This document shows, piece after piece, positions 1 through 6,478 of a stretch of DNA of 17,275 nucleotides (position 1 is the stretch's first letter; every line of letters begins with the position of its first letter). Made by a program: the position numbers and the translations under genes. This stretch comes from Chloroflexota bacterium. GTDB lineage: Bacteria > Chloroflexota > Dormibacteria > Dormibacterales > Dormibacteraceae. Under the pieces are notes generated by a model. It was not told the DNA's origin, did no database searches, and saw only the letters and a list, made by a program, of their open reading frames with translations. Location of the stretch: assembly GCA_005880175.1 (NCBI GenBank), contig VBJR01000353.1, positions 16,083 to 33,357 on the forward strand, given 5' to 3'.

Positions 1-1
1 G

Positions 2-1372
2 CTGAGCCTCGCCGTCTTCCCCCAGGTGGCCAAGCTGCACGCGGTGGCCCTGGCCCGGCTGCGCGGGCGCCTGGCGCCTGGCGTCGCGCTCCTCGTGGCG
101 GGCGGCGGCCTGGAGCTCGGCCTCGTCGCGCTGGGAGGGCTCCGCGGCGGCGTCACCGGGGCGGCCGCCGGCTGGACCGCCGCGATCGCGGTGGAGGGCG
201 CCGTCATGGTGCCGCTGATCCGCCGGGCGCTGCGCCAGTCGCCCGCGCCGCGCCAGCCGCCCGGCGATGGGCTCGTGCGCCGCGTCCTCATGGTCACCCC
301 TCGCTACCACCCGTTCACGGGCGGGATCGAGACCCACGTGCACGAGCTCGCCGCCCGGCTCGCGGCCCGCGGCATCCAGGTGTGCGTGCTCACGACCGAC
401 CCCACCGGCCGGCTGCCGCGGCGCGAGGTGGCCGGCGGCGTCGAGATCCGCCGCTGCCCCGCGTGGGGATGGCTCGGCGACGTGGCCCTGGCCCCGTCGC
501 TGCCGGGCGCCCTCGCGGCCGAGGACTGCGACATGGTGCACCTCCAGGGCGTCCACACCCTGGTCGCCCCACTGGCCCTGCTGGCGCTCCGCGGCCGAAC
601 GGTTCCGCTGGTGGTCACCTTCCACAGCGGCGGCCACACCTCGCGCCTGCGGTCCGCGCTCCGGCCGCTCCAGTGGCGGGCGCTGCGGCCCGGTCTGACC
701 GCTGCCGACGGAATGGTGGCCGTCAGCGAGTTCGAGGCGACGCTGTTCGCCCGGGCGCTCGGCGTCCTTCGCGCCCGGATCACCGTCATCCCCAACGGCT
801 TCGAGCTGCCGCCGTCGACCGAGCCGCCCGACCCCGATCCCGACGCCTCGCCGCTGCTCGTCTCGATCGGCCGCCTGGAGCGCTACAAGGGCCACCACCG
901 CGTCATCGGGGCGCTGGGCACGGTGCTGCGGGCCCACCCGCGGGCGCAGCTCCAGGTCGTCGGGACCGGGCCGTACGAGCGGCCGCTGCGCCGGCTGGCG
1001 GCCGACCTGGCGGTGGCCGACCGCGTGCGCTTCGCCAGCTTCCCGCCGGGCGAGCGGGGCGAGCTGCGCAGTCTCCTGGAGCGGGCCGACCTGGTCGCGC
1101 TGCTGAGCGAGTACGAGGCGCACCCGGTCGCGGCGGCGGAGGCCGCGGGGCTCGGGCGCCGGGTGCTGGTGGCCGACAACTCCGGGCTGCGGGAGCTCGC
1201 CGACCGGGGCCTCGCCACCGCGGTCTCGCTGCGGCGCTCCGACCAGGAGGTGGGCCAGGCCATGGTCGATCTGCTGGGGCGCCCCGCGCCGCCGCGACCC
1301 GAGGCGCTCGCCAGCTGGGACGCGTGCGCCGACCGTCACGTGGAGCTCTACCGGTGCGCGTCCTCCTGCTGA
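2..1372 (+). CDS. Flippase C-terminal segment fused to a GT4 family glycosyltransferase (5' partial)
   Basis: The frame is already open at the left edge, so the start lies outside the window. The first ~75 visible codons read like the C-terminal end of a Wzx/MurJ-type polysaccharide flippase: an FPQVAKLHA stretch, then two hydrophobic segments ending in VPLIRRALR. After a proline-rich linker a complete GT-B, GT4-type transferase follows from about nt 275. It has the N-terminal GGIETHVHELA loop, the TFHSGGH segment, AVSEFE, VIPNGFE, VSIGRLERYKGH, and the C-terminal acidic pair of the E-x7-E motif in YEAHPVAAAEA. GT4 enzymes transfer a sugar from a nucleotide sugar to a growing, usually lipid-linked, glycan at the inner membrane face. 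No stop separates the halves, so the sequence shows a fusion. An in-frame GTG at 275 could alternatively start a free transferase. The gene overlaps the next by 19 nt. The transferase call is firm; the flippase call rests on a short segment. Confidence 0.8.
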   Translation: MSLAVFPQVAKLHAVALARLRGRLAPGVALLVAGGGLELGLVALGGLRGGVTGAAAGWTAAIAVEGAVMVPLIRRALRQSPAPRQPPGDGLVRRVLMVTPRYHPFTGGIETHVHELAARLAARGIQVCVLTTDPTGRLPRREVAGGVEIRRCPAWGWLGDVALAPSLPGALAAEDCDMVHLQGVHTLVAPLALLALRGRTVPLVVTFHSGGHTSRLRSALRPLQWRALRPGLTAADGMVAVSEFEATLFARALGVLRARITVIPNGFELPPSTEPPDPDPDASPLLVSIGRLERYKGHHRVIGALGTVLRAHPRAQLQVVGTGPYERPLRRLAADLAVADRVRFASFPPGERGELRSLLERADLVALLSEYEAHPVAAAEAAGLGRRVLVADNSGLRELADRGLATAVSLRRSDQEVGQAMVDLLGRPAPPRPEALASWDACADRHVELYRCASSC

Positions 1373-2535
1373 GCCAGTTCTTCGCGCCGGTGATCGGCGG
1401 GGAGGAACGCCACGTCGAGGCCCTGGCCGGGGAGCTCCTGCGCCGCGGCCACGCCGTGTCGGTGGCCACCATCGCGATCCCGGGCGAGCCCACCGCCGAG
1501 ACCCGCGACGGTGTCCGGGTCCACCGGCTGCGGACGGCTTCCCAGCGCCTGCCCGCGCTGTTCAGCGACCCGCGACGGCCCCACGCCCCCCCGTTCCCCG
1601 ATCCAGAGCTGGCCGCCGGGCTGCGGCGGGTGGCGCGAGCCGAGCGCCCGGACGTCGTCCACGCGCACAACTGGATCGTCGGCTCAGCCCTCTCGCTTCG
1701 CCGGCAGGCGCCGCTCGTGCTCACGCTGCACGACTATGGCCACACCTGCGCGACGAAGCGGCTGATGCTCGGCGGCGCCACCTGCGCCGGGCCGGCGCCG
1801 TTCCGCTGCCTTCGGCACGGTGTGCGCCACCACGGCGCCCTGGTGGGGACGGCCACCGTCGCTGGAACCTGGGCGATGCGTGGGCCCAAGGAGGCGGCGC
1901 TCGGCGCCGTGATCGCTGTCAGCGCCGCGGTGGCCCGCGGCAGCCGCACCGGCCCGGGCACCCCCCTCCACGTCATCCCGAACTTCATCCCGGATCGGGT
2001 CTGGGAGGACGCCGGCGAGTCGCTCGACGAGCCGTTCCTGCTGTTCGTGGGCGACCTGGGCCGCGACAAGGGGCTGCCCACCGTGCTGGAGGCCTACCAG
2101 CAGCTCGCCGGGCCGCCGCCGCTGGTGCTGATGGGCCGGCGGGTGGCGGACACTCCGGCCCGGCTCCCGGCGGGGGTGACGGCCCTGATCGACTGCCCAC
2201 ACGACCAGGTGGTCGACGCGCTGCGGCGCTGCCGCGTGGCGCTGGCGCCGTCGGTCTGGCCCGACCCGTGCCCGACCGTCGTCCTCGAGGCGATGGCCGC
2301 CGGCTGCGCCCTGGTGACGACGCCGGTGGGCGGCATCCCCGACCTGGTGAGGCCCGACGGCGCGGTGACCGTGCCGCCGGGAGACGCCGGCGCCCTGGCC
2401 GCGACCGTGCGCGGGCTGCTCGCGGACCGGGGCCGGCGGCGGCGGCTGGGCGCCGCCGCCCGCGAGCGATCGCGGGACTTCACGGCCAGCCGCGTGGTGC
2501 CCCGGATCGAGGCCGTCTACCGGAGCTGCCTGTGA
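1354..2535 (+). CDS. GT4 family glycosyltransferase
   Basis: A 393-residue GT-B transferase expected to add a sugar to an exopolysaccharide or lipid-linked intermediate; donor and acceptor cannot be read from sequence. It opens MRVLLLSQFFAPVIGGEERH, the usual N-terminal GT4 strand and glycine loop. VVHAHNW follows near residue 100, LHVIPNF near 205, FVGDLGRDKGL near 230, and the C-terminal donor site PDPCPTVVLEAMAAG near 310. In that last motif the first acid of the E-x7-E pair is Asp. GTG at 1354 is chosen because the MRVLLLSQ strand begins there and it overlaps the preceding gene by 19 nt, suggesting translational coupling. Codons upstream in the same frame are an Arg/Pro/Gly-rich shadow of the first gene. 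The stop overlaps the next start as GTGA. Confidence 0.88.
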   Translation: MRVLLLSQFFAPVIGGEERHVEALAGELLRRGHAVSVATIAIPGEPTAETRDGVRVHRLRTASQRLPALFSDPRRPHAPPFPDPELAAGLRRVARAERPDVVHAHNWIVGSALSLRRQAPLVLTLHDYGHTCATKRLMLGGATCAGPAPFRCLRHGVRHHGALVGTATVAGTWAMRGPKEAALGAVIAVSAAVARGSRTGPGTPLHVIPNFIPDRVWEDAGESLDEPFLLFVGDLGRDKGLPTVLEAYQQLAGPPPLVLMGRRVADTPARLPAGVTALIDCPHDQVVDALRRCRVALAPSVWPDPCPTVVLEAMAAGCALVTTPVGGIPDLVRPDGAVTVPPGDAGALAATVRGLLADRGRRRRLGAAARERSRDFTASRVVPRIEAVYRSCL

Positions 2536-3371
2536 CGGCGGTCTCCGCGGTCGTCTGCACGTACAGCCCCGCGCGCCGGGACCAGCTCCACGACGCGGTC
2601 GAGTCGCTGCGCCGGCAGACGGTCGCTCCGCTGGAGATCGTGGTCGTGGTCGACCACCAGCCGCCGCTGCTGCGCGACCTGTGCCGGTCGCTGCCCGAGG
2701 CGGCCGTCCGGGAGAGCCGCCGGACGCCCGGGCTGTCCGGCAGCCGGAACGAGGGCCTCGCGGCGTGCCGGGGCGAGCTCGTGGCGTTCCTGGACGACGA
2801 CGCGGTCGCGGCGCCGGACTGGCTCGCCACGCTGGTGCGCCACCTGTCCGGGCCCACAGTGATGGGCGCCGGCGGCCACGCCGCGCTGCGCTGGGAGTCG
2901 GGGCGTCCGGCGTGGTTCCCCCACGAGTTCGACTGGGTGGTCGGCGGGAGCTACCGGGGGCTGCCGGAGGCCGCCGCCGACGTCCGCAACGTGCTGGGCA
3001 GCAACATGGCGTTCCGGGCCGCGCTGGTGCGCGAAGTGGGCGGGTTCCGCGAGGGCATCGGCAGGGTCGGGACCAGGCCGACCGGCTGCGAGGAGACCGA
3101 GCTCTGCATCCGGATGCGCCAGCGCTGGCCCGAGCGGCGGATCGTGTACGAGCCGCTGGCGCGCGTGACGCACCGGGTGCCTCCGGAGCGGGGGAGGGTG
3201 GGGTACTACCTGACCCTGCCCGCCGGTATCGTTCGGGAGGTGGCGCACGGGGTCCGGCATCGCTCTCCCGGCGGACTGCTGCGAGCGGCCGCGATCGTCA
3301 GCGGCCTGGTCGCGGTGGCCGGCGGCTTCCTGGTCGAACGCGCATGGCGACGAGCGATCCCGTCCCGCTGA
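2532..3371 (+). CDS. GT2 family glycosyltransferase
   Basis: A 279-residue GT-A fold inverting transferase, third sugar-adding enzyme of the operon. The nucleotide-binding N-terminus reads VSAVVCTYSPARRDQL with the VVVVDH strand near residue 40. LSGSRNEGL near 69 is followed by the metal-binding FLDDDA at about 87-91. The acceptor side shows GSNMAFRAALVREVGGF and GCEETELCIRM, equivalent to the usual ED-x-D/E general-base region. A hydrophobic stretch at about residues 250-270 (AAAIVSGLVAVAGGFLV) may anchor the C-terminus in the membrane, as in polyprenyl-linked glycan synthesis. The GTG start at 2532 gives a 4-nt overlap with the previous stop; the same frame upstream is a low-complexity shadow. 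The 3' end overlaps the following hydrolase start by 28 nt, so all four genes look like one transcript. Confidence 0.87.
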   Translation: MTAVSAVVCTYSPARRDQLHDAVESLRRQTVAPLEIVVVVDHQPPLLRDLCRSLPEAAVRESRRTPGLSGSRNEGLAACRGELVAFLDDDAVAAPDWLATLVRHLSGPTVMGAGGHAALRWESGRPAWFPHEFDWVVGGSYRGLPEAAADVRNVLGSNMAFRAALVREVGGFREGIGRVGTRPTGCEETELCIRMRQRWPERRIVYEPLARVTHRVPPERGRVGYYLTLPAGIVREVAHGVRHRSPGGLLRAAAIVSGLVAVAGGFLVERAWRRAIPSR

Positions 3372-4690
3372 CGCGCCGGCAGCTCCTCGCCTGGTCGGCG
3401 GCGCTCGGCGCGGCCGTGGCCGGCGGTGCCTGCGCGCCGGCGGCCCGGGACCCGGTGTCCCCGGCCGCGGCGCGGCGTGGCCCGTTCGTCGGCGTCGAGG
3501 GGACGCGGTTCACCCTGGCGGGCCGCCCGTTCCCCGTGGCCGGGGCCAACAACCACTACCTCGGCTGGGCCTCGCGGGCCGAGGTCGACGACGTGCTGGG
3601 CACGGCGCGCCGCATGGGCTTCAACGTGGTCCGCACCATCATGAGCTGCGTCATCGGCTCGCCCGACGGGGTCACCCGCCGCACGCTGTGGAACTGGCGC
3701 AGCACCGACGACTCGTCGAACCTGGGCGTGCACGGCGTCCACCTGCTGTACTGGGACGCGGGCCGTGGCACCTGGGCCTGGAACGACAGCAGCGTGGACG
3801 GTCTCGGCCGGTGGGACTACGTCATCTACCGCGCCGGCCAGCTCGGCCTCCGGCTCGACGTCTCCCTGCTCGACTTCTGGCAGTTCACGGGCGGCGCGCA
3901 GCAGATCGTGAGCTGGTTCGTGCCCGGCTACGACCCCGCCACGGACCCGCGCCGCGGATCTCTGTTCTTCGCCCACCCGGAGACGAAGGCCGTCTACCGG
4001 CGGTGGGTGGCGCACGTCCTCGGGCGCGTCAACGGCATCACCGGCGTGCGCTACCGGGACGACCCCACCATCTTCGCCTGGGACCTCATGAACGAGCCGG
4101 AGATCGACGCCGATGCCCGCGACGCGGCCGGCGCGCCCCTGGCCCAGAGCTGGCTGACCGAGATGGCCGCCCTCGTCCGGTCGCTTGACCCGAACCACCT
4201 GGTGACGTCGGGCGACGAGGGCTTCGTCGACCGGCCGGGCGTCCTGGACCCGGCGGCCGAGCTGGCGCTGCCGGGGCTCGACTTCGGCAGCTGGCACTTC
4301 TATCCGGACACCTACGGGGTGAGCCCGGCGGCGGCGATCGACCTGATCCATCGCCACGGCGCGGTGGCGGCGGCGGTCGGCAAGCCGGTCCTGCTGCAGG
4401 AGTTCGGATACGGCTTCCAGCACGCCGGCCAGCCCGAGGTCTACGCCTCCTGGCTGCGTGCGCTGGCCTGCGACCAGAGGTCGGCGGGCTGGATCTTCTG
4501 GCGGCTGGTGGGACGCGTGCAGCGACCGCCGACGCGCACGTTCCCGGAGGCAGAGAACGACCCGCTGGGCGGCTACGCGGCCGACAACGGCGAGCACTTC
4601 GACATCAGCGACGACACGAGGACCGCGCCGGCCACCGCCCAGCGGTCGGCAGCGGTGCTGCGAGCCGCGGCCAGCCGCACCGCCTGCTGA
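3344..4690 (+). CDS. Tat-exported GH5-type glycoside hydrolase (endo-beta-mannanase/cellulase-like)
   Basis: 448 residues. The N-terminus carries TRRQLL at residues 10-15, then an Ala/Gly hydrophobic core and Cys30. This is a twin-arginine signal; the cysteine is not in a good lipobox because Gly sits at -3, so a lipoprotein is uncertain. The mature part starts with FTLAGRPFPVAGANNHYLGW, typical of GH5 endo-mannanases. The clan A catalytic acid is Glu251 in FAWDLMNEPE, the substrate-site HxY is His318/Tyr320 in SWHFYP, and the nucleophile is Glu353 in PVLLQEFGYG. The expected reaction is hydrolysis of internal beta-1,4 mannosidic or glucosidic bonds outside the membrane. It starts inside the end of the GT2 gene, so it probably trims or degrades the polymer the operon makes, as hydrolases in exopolysaccharide clusters often do. 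The exact substrate is inferred. Confidence 0.86.
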   Translation: MATSDPVPLTRRQLLAWSAALGAAVAGGACAPAARDPVSPAAARRGPFVGVEGTRFTLAGRPFPVAGANNHYLGWASRAEVDDVLGTARRMGFNVVRTIMSCVIGSPDGVTRRTLWNWRSTDDSSNLGVHGVHLLYWDAGRGTWAWNDSSVDGLGRWDYVIYRAGQLGLRLDVSLLDFWQFTGGAQQIVSWFVPGYDPATDPRRGSLFFAHPETKAVYRRWVAHVLGRVNGITGVRYRDDPTIFAWDLMNEPEIDADARDAAGAPLAQSWLTEMAALVRSLDPNHLVTSGDEGFVDRPGVLDPAAELALPGLDFGSWHFYPDTYGVSPAAAIDLIHRHGAVAAAVGKPVLLQEFGYGFQHAGQPEVYASWLRALACDQRSAGWIFWRLVGRVQRPPTRTFPEAENDPLGGYAADNGEHFDISDDTRTAPATAQRSAAVLRAAASRTAC

Positions 4691-4924
4691 CGCGGCGTTG
4701 ACCCCCGTTCAGGACGGCGGTCGGAGGTCCGGCCCGGACGGCAGCTCGGGAGGCTGTCGCTCGTGCGCCGAATTGCGAGTCGACCGGCTCATGGCTGCGC
4801 GGTTGGGCGCACCAGGATCTCGTTGAGTGTCATGCGACGTGGGCGTCCTTTGTGAGGTCCGGAGGGTGATGGAGCGGGTCTTGTCCCCCTCACTCAGCTC
4901 GTGCACGATCTGATCCGGGTCAGG
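4691..4924. other. Convergent intergenic spacer
   Basis: This spacer lies between the hydrolase and the convergent membrane-protein gene. I see no convincing reading frame, strong terminator or RNA gene. A 65-codon frame on the minus strand (4709-4906) is Ser/Pro/Arg-rich and looks fortuitous. Base composition begins to fall towards the right-hand gene. Confidence 0.4.
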
Positions 4925-5440
4925 TCAATCAGAGCTGTGTAATGTGCCAACAATCAGGAGCCAGGAGCCAGAAATCAAATAGCAAAAAGTGACGATCAGC
5001 GCTGTGGCGCCGATATAGGCGCCCGTTCCAGGACCAAGATACAACAGCAGGGCGCCGATGATCTGGCCCAGGTAGCAAGCGCTTCCACCGACCATGCGAA
5101 CATAGCTGAGAGCGTAACGGCTACTACCATCCAGCCTGAACGCCTGAACATAGCCATTGGTGTTTATCGCCGCTGCCAGCAAGGACACGATCAACCACTC
5201 GATCCCCAATGTGCGGTACGTCTGGTGCCCCATGAGCGCGAAGCAGCTTACGATAAGGATGGAGGTGAAGCCAGACAGCATGTTGATGGCCCTGTACCTG
5301 TGCGTGGCATCCTGAGCCACACCCCTCAAGTTGATGGTGATCGCTACGAACACCAGCCCCGTGAGCGCGGCGGAGCCACTGCCTACCAGGACGAAGAAGT
5401 TGTTCCATTGCTCAGGATCGTAGACTTCCACCGAGGCCAT
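4925..5440 (-). CDS. Hypothetical multi-pass membrane protein of lower G+C
   Basis: 171 residues from the ATG at 5440. The opening VYDPEQWNNFFVLVGSGSAALTGLVFVAITINL matches a widespread, uncharacterised bacterial membrane family whose N-terminus pairs a W-x2-FF segment with an ALTGLVFVA helix. About five hydrophobic segments follow (TSILIVSCFALMG, EWLIVSLLAAAI, CYLGQIIGALLLYLG, YIGATALIVTFCYLI and others). No catalytic motif is visible and the function is unknown. The frame extends 38 codons further upstream to 5554, but that extension is polar, Ser/Thr/Pro-rich and out of character, so the internal Met is preferred; no good Shine-Dalgarno sequence supports either. The G+C content is visibly lower than in the flanking genes, with A/T-rich codons such as ATA and AAT, which suggests recent acquisition. 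Confidence 0.68.
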   Translation of the reverse strand: MASVEVYDPEQWNNFFVLVGSGSAALTGLVFVAITINLRGVAQDATHRYRAINMLSGFTSILIVSCFALMGHQTYRTLGIEWLIVSLLAAAINTNGYVQAFRLDGSSRYALSYVRMVGGSACYLGQIIGALLLYLGPGTGAYIGATALIVTFCYLISGSWLLIVGTLHSSD

Positions 5441-5785
5441 CAGAACTATGCTCGCGTAAGAGACATCATCGGAAGTGGTGGGTCGGGATGGGGATGAGGA
5501 GCTGCCGGGCGTGGTGGTGCGGAACGGGACGACCCGGGCGCGGAGCGTGTCCACCGTGGCCGGAGCGCTTCAACCTCGGCAGTTGGTAGCGCCATGTACC
5601 GGCGAATCCTACAGTACGGACCCACCTCTGGGGCATTGCTGGGCCGCAGGTCCGGATGTGCAGGACCGGCCCAAGCGCGGGCTGCGGCTCGGCCCATGCA
5701 ACGGCTTCGCCGGCGGCCGCGCAGGCTCACCGGGAACGCGAACTGCTCGCCCGCTGATCGCGTCCGGTCGGGCGGCATTGCGCGC

Positions 5786-5830
5786 ATGCTCGTCAACCGG
5801 AACTTCGCGCGGCTGTGGGCCGGACAGGCG
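5786..5830 (+). pseudogene. Remnant of an MFS transporter N-terminus
   Basis: The codons from ATG 5786 read MLVNRNFARLWAGQ, very close to the usual first residues of major facilitator superfamily exporters (pattern NRNFRxLWxGQ), which precede the first transmembrane helix. Immediately afterwards the frame turns into Ser/Arg-rich sequence with no helix, and no other frame restores one. The simplest reading is that the rest of the transporter was deleted. The match is short, so chance similarity is possible. Confidence 0.35.
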
Positions 5831-5889
5831 GGCTGCCGGTTGTCGAGATCGTCCCGGTCCTCGCCAAGCGGGCCAGCGACCCGTACAGT

Positions 5890-5921
5890 GGTATCACTGG
5901 GAGATACCCAGTTCTCCTGGG
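5890..5921 (+). promoter_or_regulatory. Overlapping inverted repeats upstream of the receiver-like gene
   Basis: Three short inverted repeats share bases: GGTATC (5890-5895)/GATACC (5903-5908), ACTGGG (5896-5901)/CCCAGT (5907-5912), and CCCAG (5907-5911)/CTGGG (5917-5921). As RNA the three hairpins would exclude one another, as in an attenuator; as DNA this could be an operator. Stems are only 5-6 bp, so the functional reading is weak. Confidence 0.25.
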
Positions 5922-5976
5922 TGGCTCGCCCTTACCCTCTCCCGTGCGCCACCCGGGTCCGCCGGAGGAGGAGGTC

Positions 5977-5984
5977 AGGGAGGT
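5977..5984 (+). promoter_or_regulatory. Strong ribosome binding site for the receiver-like gene
   Basis: AGGGAGGT lies 5 nt before the ATG at 5990. It fixes the start there, although the same frame stays open further upstream into the MFS remnant. Confidence 0.65.
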
Positions 5985-5989
5985 CCAGC

Positions 5990-6331
5990 ATGCCCGCCCG
6001 ATCCGGCAGACCCATTGTGACCCAGCAGAACGTGCTGCTGGTGGACGACGACAGCTCTGAGGCCACGCTTCATCGGAGGAAGCTCGAGGCCCGCGGATAC
6101 CACGTCATCAAGACTTCCGACGTCGACGCCGCCTTCACGCTGGCGCGGCAGACTCAGCCGCGGATCATCTTCCTGACCCTCGACCGGCGGGGCTCGGAGC
6201 GCAGCCCATTCTTGCAGGCGCTGAGGCGCGACGACAATACTCGACACATCCCCGTCACAGTCCTGCCCGCCGGCAACGATCACTCGCTCGAACGCCTCGG
6301 GCTGAGCACGGTTCGCCGCGAGCTGTGGTGA
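5990..6331 (+). CDS. Degenerate response-regulator receiver-like protein
   Basis: 113 residues, about one receiver domain with no output domain. The first strand and acidic pocket are kept as NVLLVDDDS (residues 14-22), followed by the alpha-1 pattern RRKLEARGYHVIKTSDVDAAFTLA. At the end of strand beta-3 (PRIIFLTLD), Thr63 sits where the phosphorylated Asp is expected; the nearest Asp is two residues later. The switch Thr region reads VLPAGND, with Pro at the Thr position, and no C-terminal Lys-Pro is present. It is therefore likely an atypical receiver not controlled by phosphorylation, or a decaying one. A strong Shine-Dalgarno sequence decides the start. A perfect 12-bp palindrome follows directly after the stop. 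No kinase is adjacent. What it binds is unknown. Confidence 0.66.
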   Translation: MPARSGRPIVTQQNVLLVDDDSSEATLHRRKLEARGYHVIKTSDVDAAFTLARQTQPRIIFLTLDRRGSERSPFLQALRRDDNTRHIPVTVLPAGNDHSLERLGLSTVRRELW

Positions 6332-6343
6332 CCTGGGCCCAGG
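6332..6343. repeat. 12-bp perfect palindrome after the receiver-like gene
   Basis: CCTGGGCCCAGG follows directly after the TGA. With no loop and no T-run it is a poor terminator. It lies in the convergent gap before the PEP-utilising enzyme and could be a binding site, or chance in GC-rich DNA. Confidence 0.3.
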
Positions 6344-6478
6344 AACGGGATGCGCCGGGGGCCCCATGGTAGCGAGGTGAGCCCCGGTCGCCGACCTGGC
6401 GACAACGCGGAAAGCGCGCCCACTGCGATTTCACGAGGTGGCCGGCTCGCAGGCCAGCGTCAGCATGCCCGCCTTCCC

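Larger units (their letters stand above)
5441..5989. other. 549-bp stretch without an intact gene
   Basis: Frames on both strands here are Arg/Pro/Gly-rich shadows. Two things stand out: a short MFS transporter N-terminus remnant beginning at 5786, and a cluster of overlapping short inverted repeats at 5890-5921 upstream of the receiver-like gene. Otherwise nothing recognisable was found. Confidence 0.5.

Noticed and set aside
382..1353. Upstream part of the long plus-strand frame ending at 2535
   Set aside because: It is Arg/Pro/Gly/Ala-rich and lies wholly inside the first glycosyltransferase in another frame; GT4 homology begins only at GTG 1354.
3206..4597. 463-codon open frame on the minus strand
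   Set aside because: It is antisense to the GH5 gene, rich in Arg/Val/Ala/His with no motif, and is the usual GC-rich shadow of a real gene with strong codon bias.
5475..6020. 181-codon plus-strand frame in the gene-poor stretch
   Set aside because: Low-complexity composition and no recognisable domain; it overlaps the better supported receiver-like gene start.
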